DNA from: Cardiocondyla obscurior
Taxonomy: Eukaryota > Arthropoda > Insecta > Hymenoptera > Formicidae
Direction: 5' to 3'
Length of the DNA stretch: 64,000 nt
NCBI RefSeq assembly: GCF_019399895.1
Contig: NC_091872.1
Span: forward strand, 752,395 to 816,394
Shown here: positions 32,196-43,682 of the stretch, piece by piece
How positions within the stretch are numbered: the stretch's first letter is position 1
Layout: each line of letters begins with the position of its first letter
Notes under the pieces: model-generated
Told to the model about the DNA's origin: nothing
What the model saw: the letters and a program-made list of their open reading frames with translations, nothing else
Database searches by the model: none
Made by a program: the position numbers and the translations under genes

Positions 32196-34626
32196 TGCGT
32201 GACACGATCGACGGAGTGTCGCGCGTATAACGCGCTAGGGATGGGTTTGAGTCACAAAAGATTTTATTAATTTTTCGCCATAAATAGATTCAAGGGGTTA
32301 ATAAAAAGAGAAAATTTTATAAGTAAAAATAAAAATTAAAAACAATTTAATTAACTAGGTTGGTACAAAAGTTAAATCTTAATATAAAAATAGTAATTAG
32401 TTGATTTAGATTGAATCATGATATATATAATAAAAAAAAGTCTTTATAAATTAAAATATAACAGTTCATATTTAAACTAACAATAAAAATTAATATATTT
32501 ATACATAATCGGTTTTAATCCAAATTAATATCTATTATTTCCGTAAGTTTCACCGATGACCTCGGGAACGCCAGATCAATCAAACTCACCGGAGCCAAGA
32601 ACGGGGTTTCCACCCTATAATAATAAATAAAAAATCTGGTATCAGGAGGTGACTGGCTCGCCTGCCTCCTGATTTCGTCAATATTAAAATGGTCAGGGCC
32701 TACAGTGTAAGCCCTTTCTGGAACAGGATCCGTCCACGGAGTGCAAGTCCTCCGCAGGAGCTCAAGGAGAGGATCAATGATCACTCTTGGTTCCTCTTGC
32801 TCCCCAAGGAACTTGACACTTGGGGCGGGGGAAGGGATAGGATCCGGGAAATGTTGTTCAGGAACAAAAGAAGGAACAGGTGTATAGGACGGAGATATGG
32901 GGCGGAATTCCTCCGACTCCAGCTCCGTCGATTCAGTTGACGAATTAAAAGGCGGTGGCGTTTGTGGCCGCGCCGTCTCGTATAAATAGAGATTCTCGGG
33001 TTCTCCGAGTATAGGAGAAGACGGAGGAACGGGTGGCTGTGAAGACCATGACCTCCCCTCTCGCTTTGGTGGAGTATCAATCGGAACTTCCCCTGACGGC
33101 GCCGAGAACAGAAATTGCACGAAAAAGGTGCATACGAGCTCCCGTAAATCCCTTATCTTCTTATTCCGGTTCGTCCGGCCTTTCTTTATTGTTCTTCTAT
33201 TCAATGACTCCATTAAAAAAATTTATTTGGTTTGAATATAATTTTCTTAAAAAAGAATTGTTTAAGGGCAACTCATCGTATTCTTTCTTCCGGAACCTTC
33301 AATCCGTTCGTTTAAAATTCTCATAGTTCAATTGAATGCATGGAGCCTCACTCGAGTTTTAAGCTACTGATAGTTACTAGGTGTTGGCGGCTTATCGCAA
33401 CCGTTTATCACGAGGAAGTCAACCACGCAAAGCAAATCACCAAAAAACTCAGAGGACTTCGATGAGATCCCGAAAATCCGACATACACATGGCACCCTCT
33501 CACTTTTCTCGAAGTTTAATTTGAGACTAATTGACATATTTTCTTTTAGTGGAATCAAACAAATTTTAATAAGAATGAATGCTGAGTCTTACTACTTGTT
33601 GATCTTGATTCTCCTTTCCTTTTTCTCTCAGGCTTTTTTCTAACTCCTTTGATACTTCTCACTCACGACAACGATAACTTGTTTGCGACCAAAAGATATC
33701 TATTAATTTGAGAGCAAATGTTTATAAGAGGCCCCGCTCATATGGTTTCAGCCCTTCCAACCTTCCAGAATATTATTAACAAATTGGAAGAACGGTTAAA
33801 GACCCTTTTTTTTGTTATCGGCAGATCACATTTGTTGCCTAAATTTTATTGTTTCCGTCTGTGTCTCCAATTGCGAGGCTCTTGCGCCTCTCTTTTGTCT
33901 TACTAAAGCTTAGATTCATGCCGCAATTGCGATCTTAAAAGTTATTTTATTTCAGATCCTGCTGCCAGACATTCGATAATTATTTGAAATATTGCCGGGC
34001 CCTGAGAGTTTATTGATTTTTTATATCTCGAAAAGTTTCTAAGATTTAGTTTTTTGTTCTAGTTCTTCGTTGAGCCCCTTGCTTTATTATTTGTTGCAAG
34101 TTTCTCTTTTTTTTATATATACATCTGGCAATACAGGATGTTTCTGATTGTAAAATTATTTTTCTGGAAGATTAGAAGGGCTCTCTTTCGATTCCAAATA
34201 AATATGGAATACTTCCCCTTATCTATTTTATCATGTTAGATTATAAGTAAATTTAAGTGTATGTGAGTGAGTGATGCGATTATGTGAAGGAAAGAAGAAC
34301 GGCACATAAGGAAATGATCGATAAAGATAGAAATAAAAGGGAGAATAATTAAGATCAGCAAAACACCGCACAAAGCGGAGAGTAAAAACTCCCACTTCAC
34401 TCATATGTGTTAAGAACTGTTTCAGTCCATAAAAAATTATTATTTGGTAGCTTAATAGCGTAGAAGTACGATCAATTGTAAAAGGTTAATAAAAAAATAA
34501 AACATATAAAAAAATAATATTTTAATAATAAAGAAACCTGAATCAATTTTACATAATATAAACCACGCATCTTTACATATCAAACATGTGTCGAAAAAAG
34601 GAGATGTGAAGTTTAAAGACGTAACA
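32196..34626 (-). repeat. Second long LTR of the spliced-ORF family, tandem to the first
   Basis: Starts after the TTGCGTGACACG junction and ends ...GACGTAACA at 34626 (minus-strand start TGTTACGTC). Its right part (33700-34050) repeats that of the previous copy (31845-32190). The direct adjacency suggests the two LTRs of one element whose internal region was deleted, or a tandem insertion. Confidence 0.55.
32515..33213 (-). CDS. LTR-encoded Pro-rich protein, 232 residues
   Basis: Intact frame from ATG at 33213. The basic N-terminus (R-T-I-K-K-G-R-T-N-R-N-K-K-I-R-D-L-R-E-L-V) is followed by a Pro/Ser/Glu-rich centre and a C-terminal block with I-I-D-P-L-L-E-L-L-R-R-T-C-T-P-W-T-D and F-F-I-Y-Y-x-R-V-E-T-P-F-L-A-P. 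The intron would be 33214-33592 (donor GTAAGA after A), but the acceptor AG has become AA. That substitution creates a genomic ATG in place, so the protein could start without splicing. No known family recognised. Confidence 0.55.
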   Translation of the reverse strand: MESLNRRTIKKGRTNRNKKIRDLRELVCTFFVQFLFSAPSGEVPIDTPPKREGRSWSSQPPVPPSSPILGEPENLYLYETARPQTPPPFNSSTESTELESEEFRPISPSYTPVPSFVPEQHFPDPIPSPAPSVKFLGEQEEPRVIIDPLLELLRRTCTPWTDPVPERAYTVGPDHFNIDEIRRQASQSPPDTRFFIYYYRVETPFLAPVSLIDLAFPRSSVKLTEIIDINLD

Positions 34627-34959
34627 GTTTTATAAATATAATTTATCTAGAGATTATATTACATGTGATATTTCCCCGTAGCAATTAGTATCCTTTTAGA
34701 TTAATCTATTAGTCACTTCGTAATACTAAACTGTATCTTCCGACTAGAACCTTGATACATCCGTAATCACTTAGAGTGATAAAACACGCGTGCATGTCTC
34801 AGCTGCGCTTCCAGCAAAATGATACCTATTATCTCTGTACGGGTAACAAAGGATGTATCGACGGAAACGCTGCCCTGGACTTGCAAACGGTCCAGAGCTG
34901 TCAGTCGCTCTTAAATAAAGCTACAGTGTATATCGGCGCTCTAGTCTCCATTCTTTATT
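34627..34959. other. AT-rich spacer
   Basis: No gene recognised. The short open frame at 34776-34961 lacks family resemblance. Confidence 0.3.
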
Positions 34960-35288
34960 GAAAACCACCTCCCATATTTTTCGTCAAATTACAACATTAC
35001 ACTTACCAATAAATTGCGTAACAACCATTATAATTTAAATTACAGTCTTGCTCGGAAAAATCTTGTTATGTCAAGCTCTTGTCTTTGCAGTTATTTAAAG
35101 CAAGATATCAACCATATTTTATTTCATTGTCCACTCACCACTGAGAAATCAACTCATATCATCAAATTTATCACAGAAAAATTCCCTCAACATCTTTTGG
35201 ATATATTCCCCTTGAATAATAAATCTATTCCTAAACTAATCAAACTTTTTTCCGTTTTTCTTAAATATCTTAACTTGAACATCTGACT
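34960..35288 (+). pseudogene. 3' end of a jockey-like non-LTR RT
   Basis: The frame reads L-R-N-N-H-Y-N-L-N-Y-S-L-x-R-K-N, then C-x-C and D-I-N-H-I-L-F-H-C-P-L. This is the conserved Cys/His end of jockey-type polymerases. It ends at a stop at 35283-35285. It may be the displaced 3' part of the element at 26901. Confidence 0.75.
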
Positions 35289-36129
35289 TAATTCGATTCA
35301 AATATACCGCCTCACACAACATATTACGTGACACGACGACCAAGCCGCCAGTTAATATGGTGCATAATCTCAAAATTCTACAGATGACCGAATCATATCC
35401 ATACTGGAAGTGAGCGCCACATCTATGGAAGAAGAAGAAGAAGCAGGGCCCTGTTGGCAACTAGCCGATCGGCGCGGGTTTCGGACGCCGATCGCGAATT
35501 TTTTTCTAAGCTCATTTTAATGCTACCGGATTCTGATAACGGGGCCTGTTTGTACAGGATGGTTTTCCAACTGCTTTCGTCTGCAGTGCTTTTAAATGGG
35601 AAACCTCTCATTTCGGGTACCCTCCGATTCTATTGTCTGCTGGACCGTCCGTCCATCGGCGCGTCTGCTTACTTCTTCGTTCGCCCGGTGTTACGCTCTC
35701 GCTTCCTTCGCCCCGGTGAGAAGCCCCCGCAGTGCTCAATGACATACGGTAATGACAAAAAAAATTCATGATAATCAAATGTATAATTAACTGCAAAAAG
35801 GACCTCCTGAATTTTTTTCTGCCTTGCGCCTCTCGATAACTGTGCTCCACCTGGCGGCACTGCGTTCTGTAACGGCTGCGGGGAGCTGCGACAAGACAGC
35901 GAGAGCCGCCACGTCACAATATACAGGGTGCATCATAATGATTGTATAAACCTTTTACCGTACAAGTGAGTTATCAACTGTAACTTTGGTTAACGCTCCG
36001 CTTGATAAATAGCGTTTTGAGAAGTGTTTGCTTTTTTTCAGTTCTTTCCACTTCCAAGCAAGATTGGTCACGTACGCTAATAGAAGTATAAGCACGCATC
36101 AACAGATAAAAGCACAGATGTTTAAAATA
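35289..36129. other. Unassigned
   Basis: Contains a short GAA microsatellite (about 35428) and a moderately GC-rich block (35450-35920). I do not support the 105-codon ORF at 35454-35771, because it shows no recognisable motif. ACAGGGTGCATC near 35921 resembles a mariner-type end without a partner. Confidence 0.3.
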
Positions 36130-36131
36130 TA

Positions 36132-36681
36132 CAGGGTGTCCCAAAGTCATGTAGACAAACTTTGGAACTAGGTAGATCTCGTTATTTTAAGAAGAACAGT
36201 TCTTTACCATTTTTTATTCCGAGTAATATTAAGCGAGATAATAATTATTGAAAATTATGTCTTTTGGGCGGAACTTACTGCCCCCCACACCGCGCGGAGA
36301 CGCTCTATCCATCGGTAGTCCCCAATCCTTGCGTTCTCGATCATCGATAAGAAAAATGAAGGCGCGCGGGGCAAGACAGGCGGTTACGATCGGCCCGCCT
36401 AAATAAACTGGTCTAAACCAGGAATCAAAGAAAGGCGACGACGCGTAACAATACAAAGAAAATTATCGATGATCAAGAAAGCATGGATTGGGGACTACCG
36501 ACGGATAGAGCGTCTCCGCGTGGTGTGAGGAGCAGTAAGATTGGCCCAAAAAACCTAATTTTCAATAATTTTTATCTCGCTTAATTTTACTCAGAATAAA
36601 AAATGATAAAGGACTTTTCGTCTTAAAATAACAAGATCTACCTAGTTCCAAAGTTTGTCTACATGACTTTGGGACACCCTG
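36132..36681. mobile_element. Foldback MITE of Tc1/mariner type
   Basis: CAGGGTGTCCC...GGGACACCCTG with TA at both ends (36130-36131 and 36682-36683). Inverted arms extend far inward, including CTAGGTAGATCT and the core sequences near 36290 and 36500, so nearly the whole 550 bp can fold. It has no ORF. Confidence 0.88.
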
Positions 36682-37069
36682 TATACTAAGTAAGAAAAGA
36701 CTTTTATAAGGACCATGACCAAAACTCATTGCCTGTTAAAAAGATATTTCTACTTTCTATTTTACGCTAAAAAACACAAATTATCTTAAATAATAATATA
36801 CATTACCAAAATAATTAACGAAAGTTAATAATAACTTTTTATAAATAAACTTTATAACAATTTTTTATAACAATATTTTATAACTTTATAACAATATTTT
36901 AGGTTATGTTCTATTTGATTAGTTTATTTTTATTTAAAATGTAATTGTTAATATAATATATAAAATACATGTTTAACATATAGTTTCTCATATCAATAAA
37001 CAATAATCTGGAAATGTATCATAAGGTTTTTGTACGTATTACTTACAGAGAAAATTATAAAGATTTTTG

Positions 37070-37369
37070 TTAAGTGTCTGCAATAACGCAATGATTTTGT
37101 GCATCGTCAGGTTGTCTCCATTTAACATTATTTCGTGTGTCTACAATAAAAATAAAGTCCTTTATATTTTTATATTTTAATATACATTGTATATTAAATT
37201 TGTTTATTATTTAGTTCCTTACCTGAAATTTTATGTTTTAGATATAAAACGTATAAGACAAAATATATGAATGCAGAAAACAATGCAAATACTGAAAATA
37301 TTCTCAAAGTTATTAAACCACCAAATTTTTTATACAATATTCCACCAATGAAACTGCCAGCCGAAATTC
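37070..37369 (-). CDS. Last two coding exons of an MFSD6-like transporter (37223-37369 and 37070-37140)
   Basis: Minus strand. Exon 37223-37369 has ag before it and GT after it. It encodes a glycine-rich turn (G-I-S-A-G-S-F-I-G-G-I-L-Y-K-K-F-G-G) and then a long hydrophobic helix, as in the final transmembrane helices of the MFSD6 branch of the major facilitator superfamily. Exon 37070-37140 follows an ag at 37141-37142, joins in phase (Ser-Asp), and ends with TAA after a polar tail containing P-D-D-A-Q. Upstream exons would lie to the right, but only transposons were found there. It is thus a gene with a TE-filled intron reaching beyond the window, or a duplicated 3' fragment. This is the only host-like coding sequence I can support. 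Confidence 0.6.
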
Positions 37370-37389
37370 CTAGAAATATTGTAACATTT

Positions 37390-38142
37390 TATCGACAGTA
37401 AATATGCTGAAAATAAAGCTTAACTTTAATGACTGTCACATATTGTCTATCAAAATTCTAATAACTGACCGTTAGAAGGTTTAATTCATAGAAGTTTTAC
37501 GAATTATATATCATTTTCGCATTCCGCGTACATTTTACAACATATAAGTTGTAGAATATAAAAAAATATTTTTAACATGTGTATTTACTAATAAGTAGTA
37601 AATTGTACGTATGAGCGAAAATGGGGAGAGATTAATAATGCAGTAACTATTTTTTTGTATGCTGAACAAATTCTATTGTACAATTCCACATAGGTTCTCA
37701 ATTTTCTACGCAAAACGAATTATATCTCTCGCTTCTTTCGGAACAAAGCTAGGTTTATGGTTACACGTTTTGATATGGGATTTTGATTTTTTACGTGAAA
37801 AAGTTAAATGGAATACACAACAATATTTCTCGTTTTGCTTAGCAAGCAAAGGGAAAAATGGGGTGGATCTAACTTAGCATGCAAAGTTAAAATTTCACAT
37901 AAAACCATAGAACATTTTCGTTTATTATTTGAATTATTGTTATGTAGTGTATGAAAAGTGTATTTATAGAGTTGCAGGAATGTATGTGTGTATACAGGAT
38001 GTCTAAAACAAACTGTCATTTTTGAAAACTGTGGGTAGGTAATGAGAATTCGAGATAAAAAATCATATACCAATTTACTATATTTACTAATATGTAATTA
38101 GACAAAGTAGCCGCAATCAAGTAAAAAATATTTTAATGATAG
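37390..38142. other. AT-rich, possibly intronic
   Basis: No coding motif seen. ACAGGATGTCTAAAAC near 37993 resembles a MITE end. A long LTR is inserted at its right edge. Confidence 0.35.
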
Positions 38143-38925
38143 TGTTACGTCTCCGACTCCGCGTCTCTTTTTTTCGACATATATTAAAATTTTAGTTAAG
38201 GGGAAGGTAGACCGTAGTCCATTGTAACACAAAAAAAAAAAAATTTCAGAGCCTTTCAGAAGACAATTCATAACACATTAACATATTCCGGGACAATTTG
38301 TTGCGTGAAAGCATAAAAAACATGCAACAAATTGTAAACGGGCGCCAACGAAAGTCAGACAAAGAAATTGTCTAGACTGTCATAATACAAATACTTTGTC
38401 ATAATACAAAAAATCAAAACCTAAGGGGCTCATAAATATTTCAACTTTGATAACTTGTCCGTCACAGGAAAAGAAAAAATAACTTTTTCTTAAAATTGTA
38501 ATTGCGCATAGATCCTGAGCTTTAGAAAAACCAAGGGTGCGAGAGGCCCTTAATTACCGGAGTATGTGGTGCAGACAAAGGCAATAAAGTCAGGTAACCA
38601 TATGTCATATGGAAGGTAAAAGTTTCCCCACCATCTCTCGATGGAAATGATAGTAAAATTCTGGAAGGCTCGGAAGGGGTAACTCGTTGAAGCGGGGGTG
38701 CTTCGTAGGCATATTATTTTCTTAAAACCAATGGATTTCGGGAACTCCTCACCAAAATTTAGAAACTAAGGGCGAAAACTTAGAAGTTTAAGAAATAGAG
38801 AAGGGATAAGGTGCGAATGCCCAATAATTTTAAGATAGGAAAAGTGGAGGAACAAGCTCCGCAAATGAAAGATTAGAATTTCAGAAAAGTGAAAATTCGG
38901 GAAGAGTCCTCCCCTTTTCCGAGCT

Positions 38926-38932
38926 TATAAAA
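38926..38932 (+). promoter_or_regulatory. TATA box of the 38 kb LTR gene
   Basis: TATAAAA in a block conserved with the 46 kb copy, followed about 40 bp on by TCTCAGCTAC, a plausible initiator. Confidence 0.6.
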
Positions 38933-39067
38933 TCTTGTGTTTTGGCGGAGCACGCTCTCTTGCATCTCAGCTACAGTCGATATAGTTTATTTGAAATTGA
39001 CGTGAGTGTCAGAGTGTGCAAGACGAACTATCAAGTACAGAAGAAGCAGTTAGAAGATCGCCTAAAA

Positions 39068-40346
39068 AGTAAGTCTCAACGTTTCAATATGTATTTCCGC
39101 GAAAATCGATTCCACTAAATGTATTATCCAAACCAATTGTTTTCTAAGTGTAATCAAAGAGAGAAGGAAATGTCCGAGTCGAGGTTCCGAGGTTTTAATT
39201 CTGTTCGGTTGTTCCTGTGATCCGTTAAATGTGTGAGAATGCCTGCTTCCGAATATCGGCCAGGATACGCTGTCGAATAATCAGCAATTTTCAGTGGTTT
39301 ACGCCGCGAAATACTGTTGGAAGTTTGGCGACTGTCCACGGCTAAAGAATCGGCAAGCGATTCTCGCCAAAGATAGATTACGTGGATTCACTCATGGACG
39401 AGTCAAAGGCTTCGGAAATCGTCGGTGACGAATCTCCTTCGCTCCTTTCTTTGTTAAACCTTGCAAAATTCTGTTGAATCAAATTAAAAATAAATTATAA
39501 ATTTTAGTGGAATCTTTTAATAAGAAAACCCTCAAGAAGAGCCGGGCGCGAAAGAATAAACAGATCAAGAATCTGAGGGAGCTGGTCCGCCGCTTCTTTA
39601 TCCAATACTTGCTCGCGGCGGCGCCAAGCGCAGAGGTGTTCGTTTCTCCTGCGCGCAACGAAGAGAGACCGTGGTCTCCTCGTCCGGGCCCTCCGCCACC
39701 GTCACCTATCCACGGCGACCCGGAACCGTTGTACGGATATATCCCGCAAGAAGAGATCCTAAGCGTCCTATGCGAAAATTCGGCCTGCGATATCAACCTC
39801 TCGAATCAGTCCACGGAGCCGAGATCGGAACAATTCCGCCCCACGACTCCTTCGTATACTCCGAATTCTTCCCTCATCTCCGAACCACGGTTTCCCGGAG
39901 GTGAGCCAAGAGCCTGTTCCTCTCCTCTCTCACCGCCTCCTTTTCCGTTCGAACCTGAGGAAGCCGACTCTCTGGGCGAAGATGAATCCATCTCTCTCCC
40001 AGAAGTAGACTTCCCCGATCAACCTCCATCTCCCGTCCCGAGTATCGAGGTTCTCGAGGAGCATCCGGAACCGAGAGAGGTTATAGATCCTCTCCTGGAG
40101 CTCCTACGCAGGGCCTGTACTCCGTGGACAAATCCTGTTCCGGAAAGGGCCTTCTCCATCGGCCCTGACCACTTTGAGCCGGAAGAGATCAGAAGTCAGG
40201 CAGCTCGGTCTGCTCCTGATTCTCATTTCTTTATATATTATCCCGGGGTGGAATTTCCTTTCCTGGCCCCGATGCGACTCATAGATCTAGTATTTCCAAG
40301 ATCCACAGCGAGGGTGGTGGAGATAGAGAAAATCACTTTAGATTAA
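39068..40346 (+). CDS. LTR-encoded Pro-rich protein, start codon split by a 439 bp intron
   Basis: Exon 1 ends with A at 39068; the donor is GTAAGT at 39069; the acceptor AG at 39506-39507 is followed by TG. The spliced product starts ATG and runs about 280 residues to the stop at 40344-40346. The N-terminus is a basic helix (K-K-T-L-K-K-S-R-A-R-K-N-K-Q-I-K), followed by E-L-V-R-R-F-F-I-Q-Y-L-L. The middle is Pro/Ser/Glu-rich and probably disordered. The C-terminal 100 residues are the most conserved (E-V-I-D-P-L-L-E-L-L-R-R-A-C-T-P-W-T, F-F-I-Y-Y-P-G-V-E-F-P-F-L-A-P). No enzyme motif or signal peptide was seen; the basic start suggests nucleic-acid binding or nuclear targeting (inference). 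An unspliced reading would need a GTG start. Confidence 0.65.
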
Positions 40347-40824
40347 ATCATATAAACATTTACACACACACACACATATACATATTGTAAATATTCTCTC
40401 GTCTTCCGAAATGTTAAATTTATACTTATTCATCCGGTTACAACCATTTTCATATTATTTGACTTTTACTGTAAAAACATTAACGTTATTTTTATATTTA
40501 AAACGATCTAATTAAATTTTCTAAATTGTCTCTCTGTCATTTATCGATCAACTTTTATTTTGTAATTTAAATCATTATATTTAGAATTAAAATTGTTAAT
40601 TTTGCGTTACTGAAATCATGATTTAATTATTTCATTATTACCCTGAATTATCCCACTAAAGCGAACAATCACGCCTGGTTCTATCCCAGAGAATAAGGAT
40701 TCATTTCCTTTCTCTAAAAAGGAACCACTTACGCGCTTAATCGGAATCCGAGATATTAAAATAAATAATCTGCGCGTAAAATTGTGTGGATTCGAATCTC
40801 GAATCTCACGTAAATTCGGTGGTA

Positions 40825-41770
40825 CAGTGACCGGCAATAATGGCCTGTCGCACTGCGGCGACGGCGGCTCCCACGCGTGAGGTGGGGTAGTGTGCGTGAA
40901 GCCTCACCGCGGATCGGGTACGTGAGGCAGGGAACGCCGAAAGGAGCGAGAGGACGGGGGAAAATTTGGTGGGAGGTGTTCTCATGCTCTATCCCGCTCG
41001 CGATGCGAGAGAAAGCATGAGTGAACGCTAAGAAATTATTATAGGCGTACCTTTGCTCTCTCGCTTGCACGCGTTCGTGTTTATACGGGCGGACAAAAAT
41101 AGAAGTATATCGCAAGAGTACGCTATTAATTCTAGCGTATACTTTAAGACATTTCGCGACTTTTGACAATCGAAATTAATTACTCATGTTACTTATATTA
41201 AAAATATATATTTTTACATTACGTATAATTTAATTTTGGGATAATTTTTGTTTTCTGTCTTGAGATAGACAATTTTAAATGCCGTTTTCTGTCTTGAGAA
41301 AGACAATTTTATATTGTCTTTCTCAAGACAGAAAACGAAAATTATCTCAAAATTAAATTATACGTAATGTAAAAATATATATTTATAATATAAGTAACAT
41401 GAGTAATTAATTTCGATTGTCAAAAGTCGCGAAATGTCTTAAAGTATACGCTAGAATTAATAGCGTACTCTTGCGATATACTTCTATTTTTGTCCGCCCG
41501 TATAAACACGAACGCGTGCAAGCGAGAGAGCGAAAATGCGCCTATAATAATTTCTTAGCGTTCACTCATGCTTTCTCTCTCACACGCACGGGTCGCGAGC
41601 GGGATAGAGCATGAAAACACCTGCCACCAAATTTTCCCCGTCCTCTCGCTCCTTTCGGCGTTCCCTGCCTCACGTACGCGATCCGCGGTGAGGCCTCACG
41701 CACACTACCCCACTTCACGCGCGGGAGCCGCCGTCGCCGCAGTGCGACAGGCCATTATTGCCGGTCACTG
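40825..41770. mobile_element. 946 bp near-perfect palindromic MITE
   Basis: CAGTGACCGG...CCGGTCACTG with TA at each end (40823-40824 and 41771-41772). The copy at 45463-48191 shows the empty site at GGTGGTACGTCAC. The two arms match almost base for base around a centre near 41295, except for short indels, and could form a stem of about 450 bp. It contains no gene. Confidence 0.9.
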
Positions 41771-41865
41771 TACGTCACTTTCCTACCTTACCCTCAAATT
41801 CCATTCCCGAGGACTCCTTCCAATTAATTAATTAAATAAAATTAATCTTCTTGACGTAACAATAG

Positions 41866-42293
41866 GTATGGTTTGTAGAGACAAATAGATGTCTTACACC
41901 ATTTTGCAATTTAGGCGTTTACAGTTGAAATATGAATATTTAAAAACTAGAAAAAAGTCGCTTAAAATAAGCAGTGTGTTCCCACTTGTGTAACTTGCTC
42001 TACACACAGATTTGGTCAGTGGTTTTAGTGGCAAGGCGAGCAAAGACGTGTGGGCGAGATAAGTCAAACGCTCTTACTCGCTTGCTTACCACGCCTACTG
42101 TAACGTAATCTGCATTATCTCGCGGTCTCGGTGTCGGATTACCGACCTCACCATGTACCGACTCGCGAAAATTTGGCGATACCGACACCGTAATAAGCTA
42201 TTGCGTCGGCGCGGTTGGCCTGGTAACGAACCCGTTTGCGAGCCTTGCAGCAGTCGCCGAAAGACCAAGTCTGAGTATGGAATTCCGCCGACG
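41866..42293. other. Unassigned, left flank of Transib
   Basis: AT-rich to 42050, then GC-richer. The segment around 41899-41930 is inverted relative to 50528-50560, so this may be one arm of an older element that encloses the Transib. No gene. Confidence 0.3.
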
Positions 42294-42660
42294 CACAGTG
42301 GGGACATATCAATATTTTTCGTTCAAAAATCGCTACAGACCGTAATTTTTAACCAATTGCGATGTTTTTTTTTTAATTAATCGTTGAACTATCGCTCACA
42401 AAACTGTCGTTTTCGATTTAAAAAAAACCCCCAAAAATTTACAAAAAAAAATAGTATTAATAATAATGTGGAAATAATAAAAATTAAATTAAAAGTATTA
42501 TTTTTAAAGTTTCTTTCGCAATAAGTTATATAAATAAAACTTTTTAGTATCGCTGAAAATAAATTTGATATGAAAAAATATGAAAATTTAACAATAAAAA
42601 TGGGAAAAGTTAAATATAGGTTTTTTCTTACAAAAAATATTATACACATTCTTTTAATAA
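42294..42660. repeat. Left terminal inverted repeat of Transib
   Basis: Heptamer CACAGTG at 42294-42300, a 22 bp spacer, then TCAAAAATC, a 7/9 match to the RSS nonamer ACAAAAACC. It is complementary to about 48765-49078. Confidence 0.9.
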
Positions 42661-42871
42661 ATTTTCAGCCTCGGGATCTATAGTTTTTATTTTTTTTATC
42701 CAAGATTTTCTAATTGAAGTTATATAAGGATCTGAAGAAATTAAAAGTTTGTGCATAATATCTTTGTTTGTTAATAAACGCGAACATTTCCTAGTATTAT
42801 ACTGGCGAAAACGTTTAAAATCTTTATTTCGAGCTTCTGCAGCTTCTTCCGATAGCTGTCCAATTGCAATG

Positions 42872-43682
42872 TGTGCGCGATTAAGAAAAAAAGCACACCG
42901 TTTTTTGTTTGCTGGTGAAGACAGCTCAGCAACTGAGCTCGACGCGTTGCTTCGCGTAACGGCGACAACCACAAAGAGAACGAACGTCTTAATAATTGTA
43001 TGAAGTCACACAGAAAATTTAACAGAAAATATATTTACAAAAAAACCAAAAAAAAGAAAGAAAAGAAATACAGAAGTTACAAAGTCAAGATCTGTAATCG
43101 CGAGAGCAAGGTTGGAGACGAACGGACATCTTCATGAACCCGGCTTTCCCGTCGGAGATCTTCGTGAGCGGAAGGGTTCCCGCCCGATCGTCGGAAATCT
43201 TGAACGCGGGCGTCGGAGATCTTGCACGCGCGCCGGAGAATTACGCGATCGCGTACCTTGCATTGCGATTTCTCGTTTCACAAATCGAAGAAAAGAGAAA
43301 CGAACCACTTTAAAAGAGTGATCGCGGAGGATCTAATGATCGCGGAGGATCGAATGATCGCAGCCGAGCGAGACTGAAGTCCGACGGTGAGAACGTGAGA
43401 ACAGCGGACTTACAAGTGAAGCGGTTCGCGCGAAAACAGGTCGCGTTTCGGCCGAAATAAGCCCTTGATCGTCGGAACAGTAAGGATGAAAAACAAAACA
43501 GGTGGCGAGATAACCGGTGAAAACCGGACTAATCCAACGTTAACGTAGTTCACCTGTCGAGGTAAACAATGAGCGGTATGCGGCGACCGACTAAATAAGA
43601 AATGAAACGAAAAACACGGACGTATCGTGAACGACGATGGAATTCTAGTCGACTTAATAATAAATTTTTAGACGATTAAACA
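42872..43682 (-). repeat. BEL-family solo LTR in Transib
   Basis: 811 bp, 5 bp duplication CAATG (42867-42871 and 43683-43687). On the minus strand it ends GCGCACA and shares with the BEL LTR at 30-844 the length, the T-rich run, the 'gtcggagatcttg' blocks and the CGTCGAGCTCA...TTGCTGAGC segment. It is more diverged than the two LTRs of that element are from each other, so it is an older subfamily member. Confidence 0.88.

Larger units (their letters stand above)
38143..41861 (+). repeat. Long solo LTR with a spliced gene and a palindromic MITE
   Basis: TGTTACGTCTCC...TTGACGTAACA with 4 bp duplication ATAG (38139-38142 and 41862-41865). Discounting the MITE at 40825-41770, it is about 2.77 kb and matches 45463-48191 along its length. 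Contents in order: about 780 bp upstream region, TATA box, short exon, intron, ORF, AT-rich tail. Confidence 0.9.

Noticed and set aside
35454..35771. 105-codon plus ORF
   Set aside because: No motif, no splice or promoter context, and overlapped by minus ORFs of similar size.
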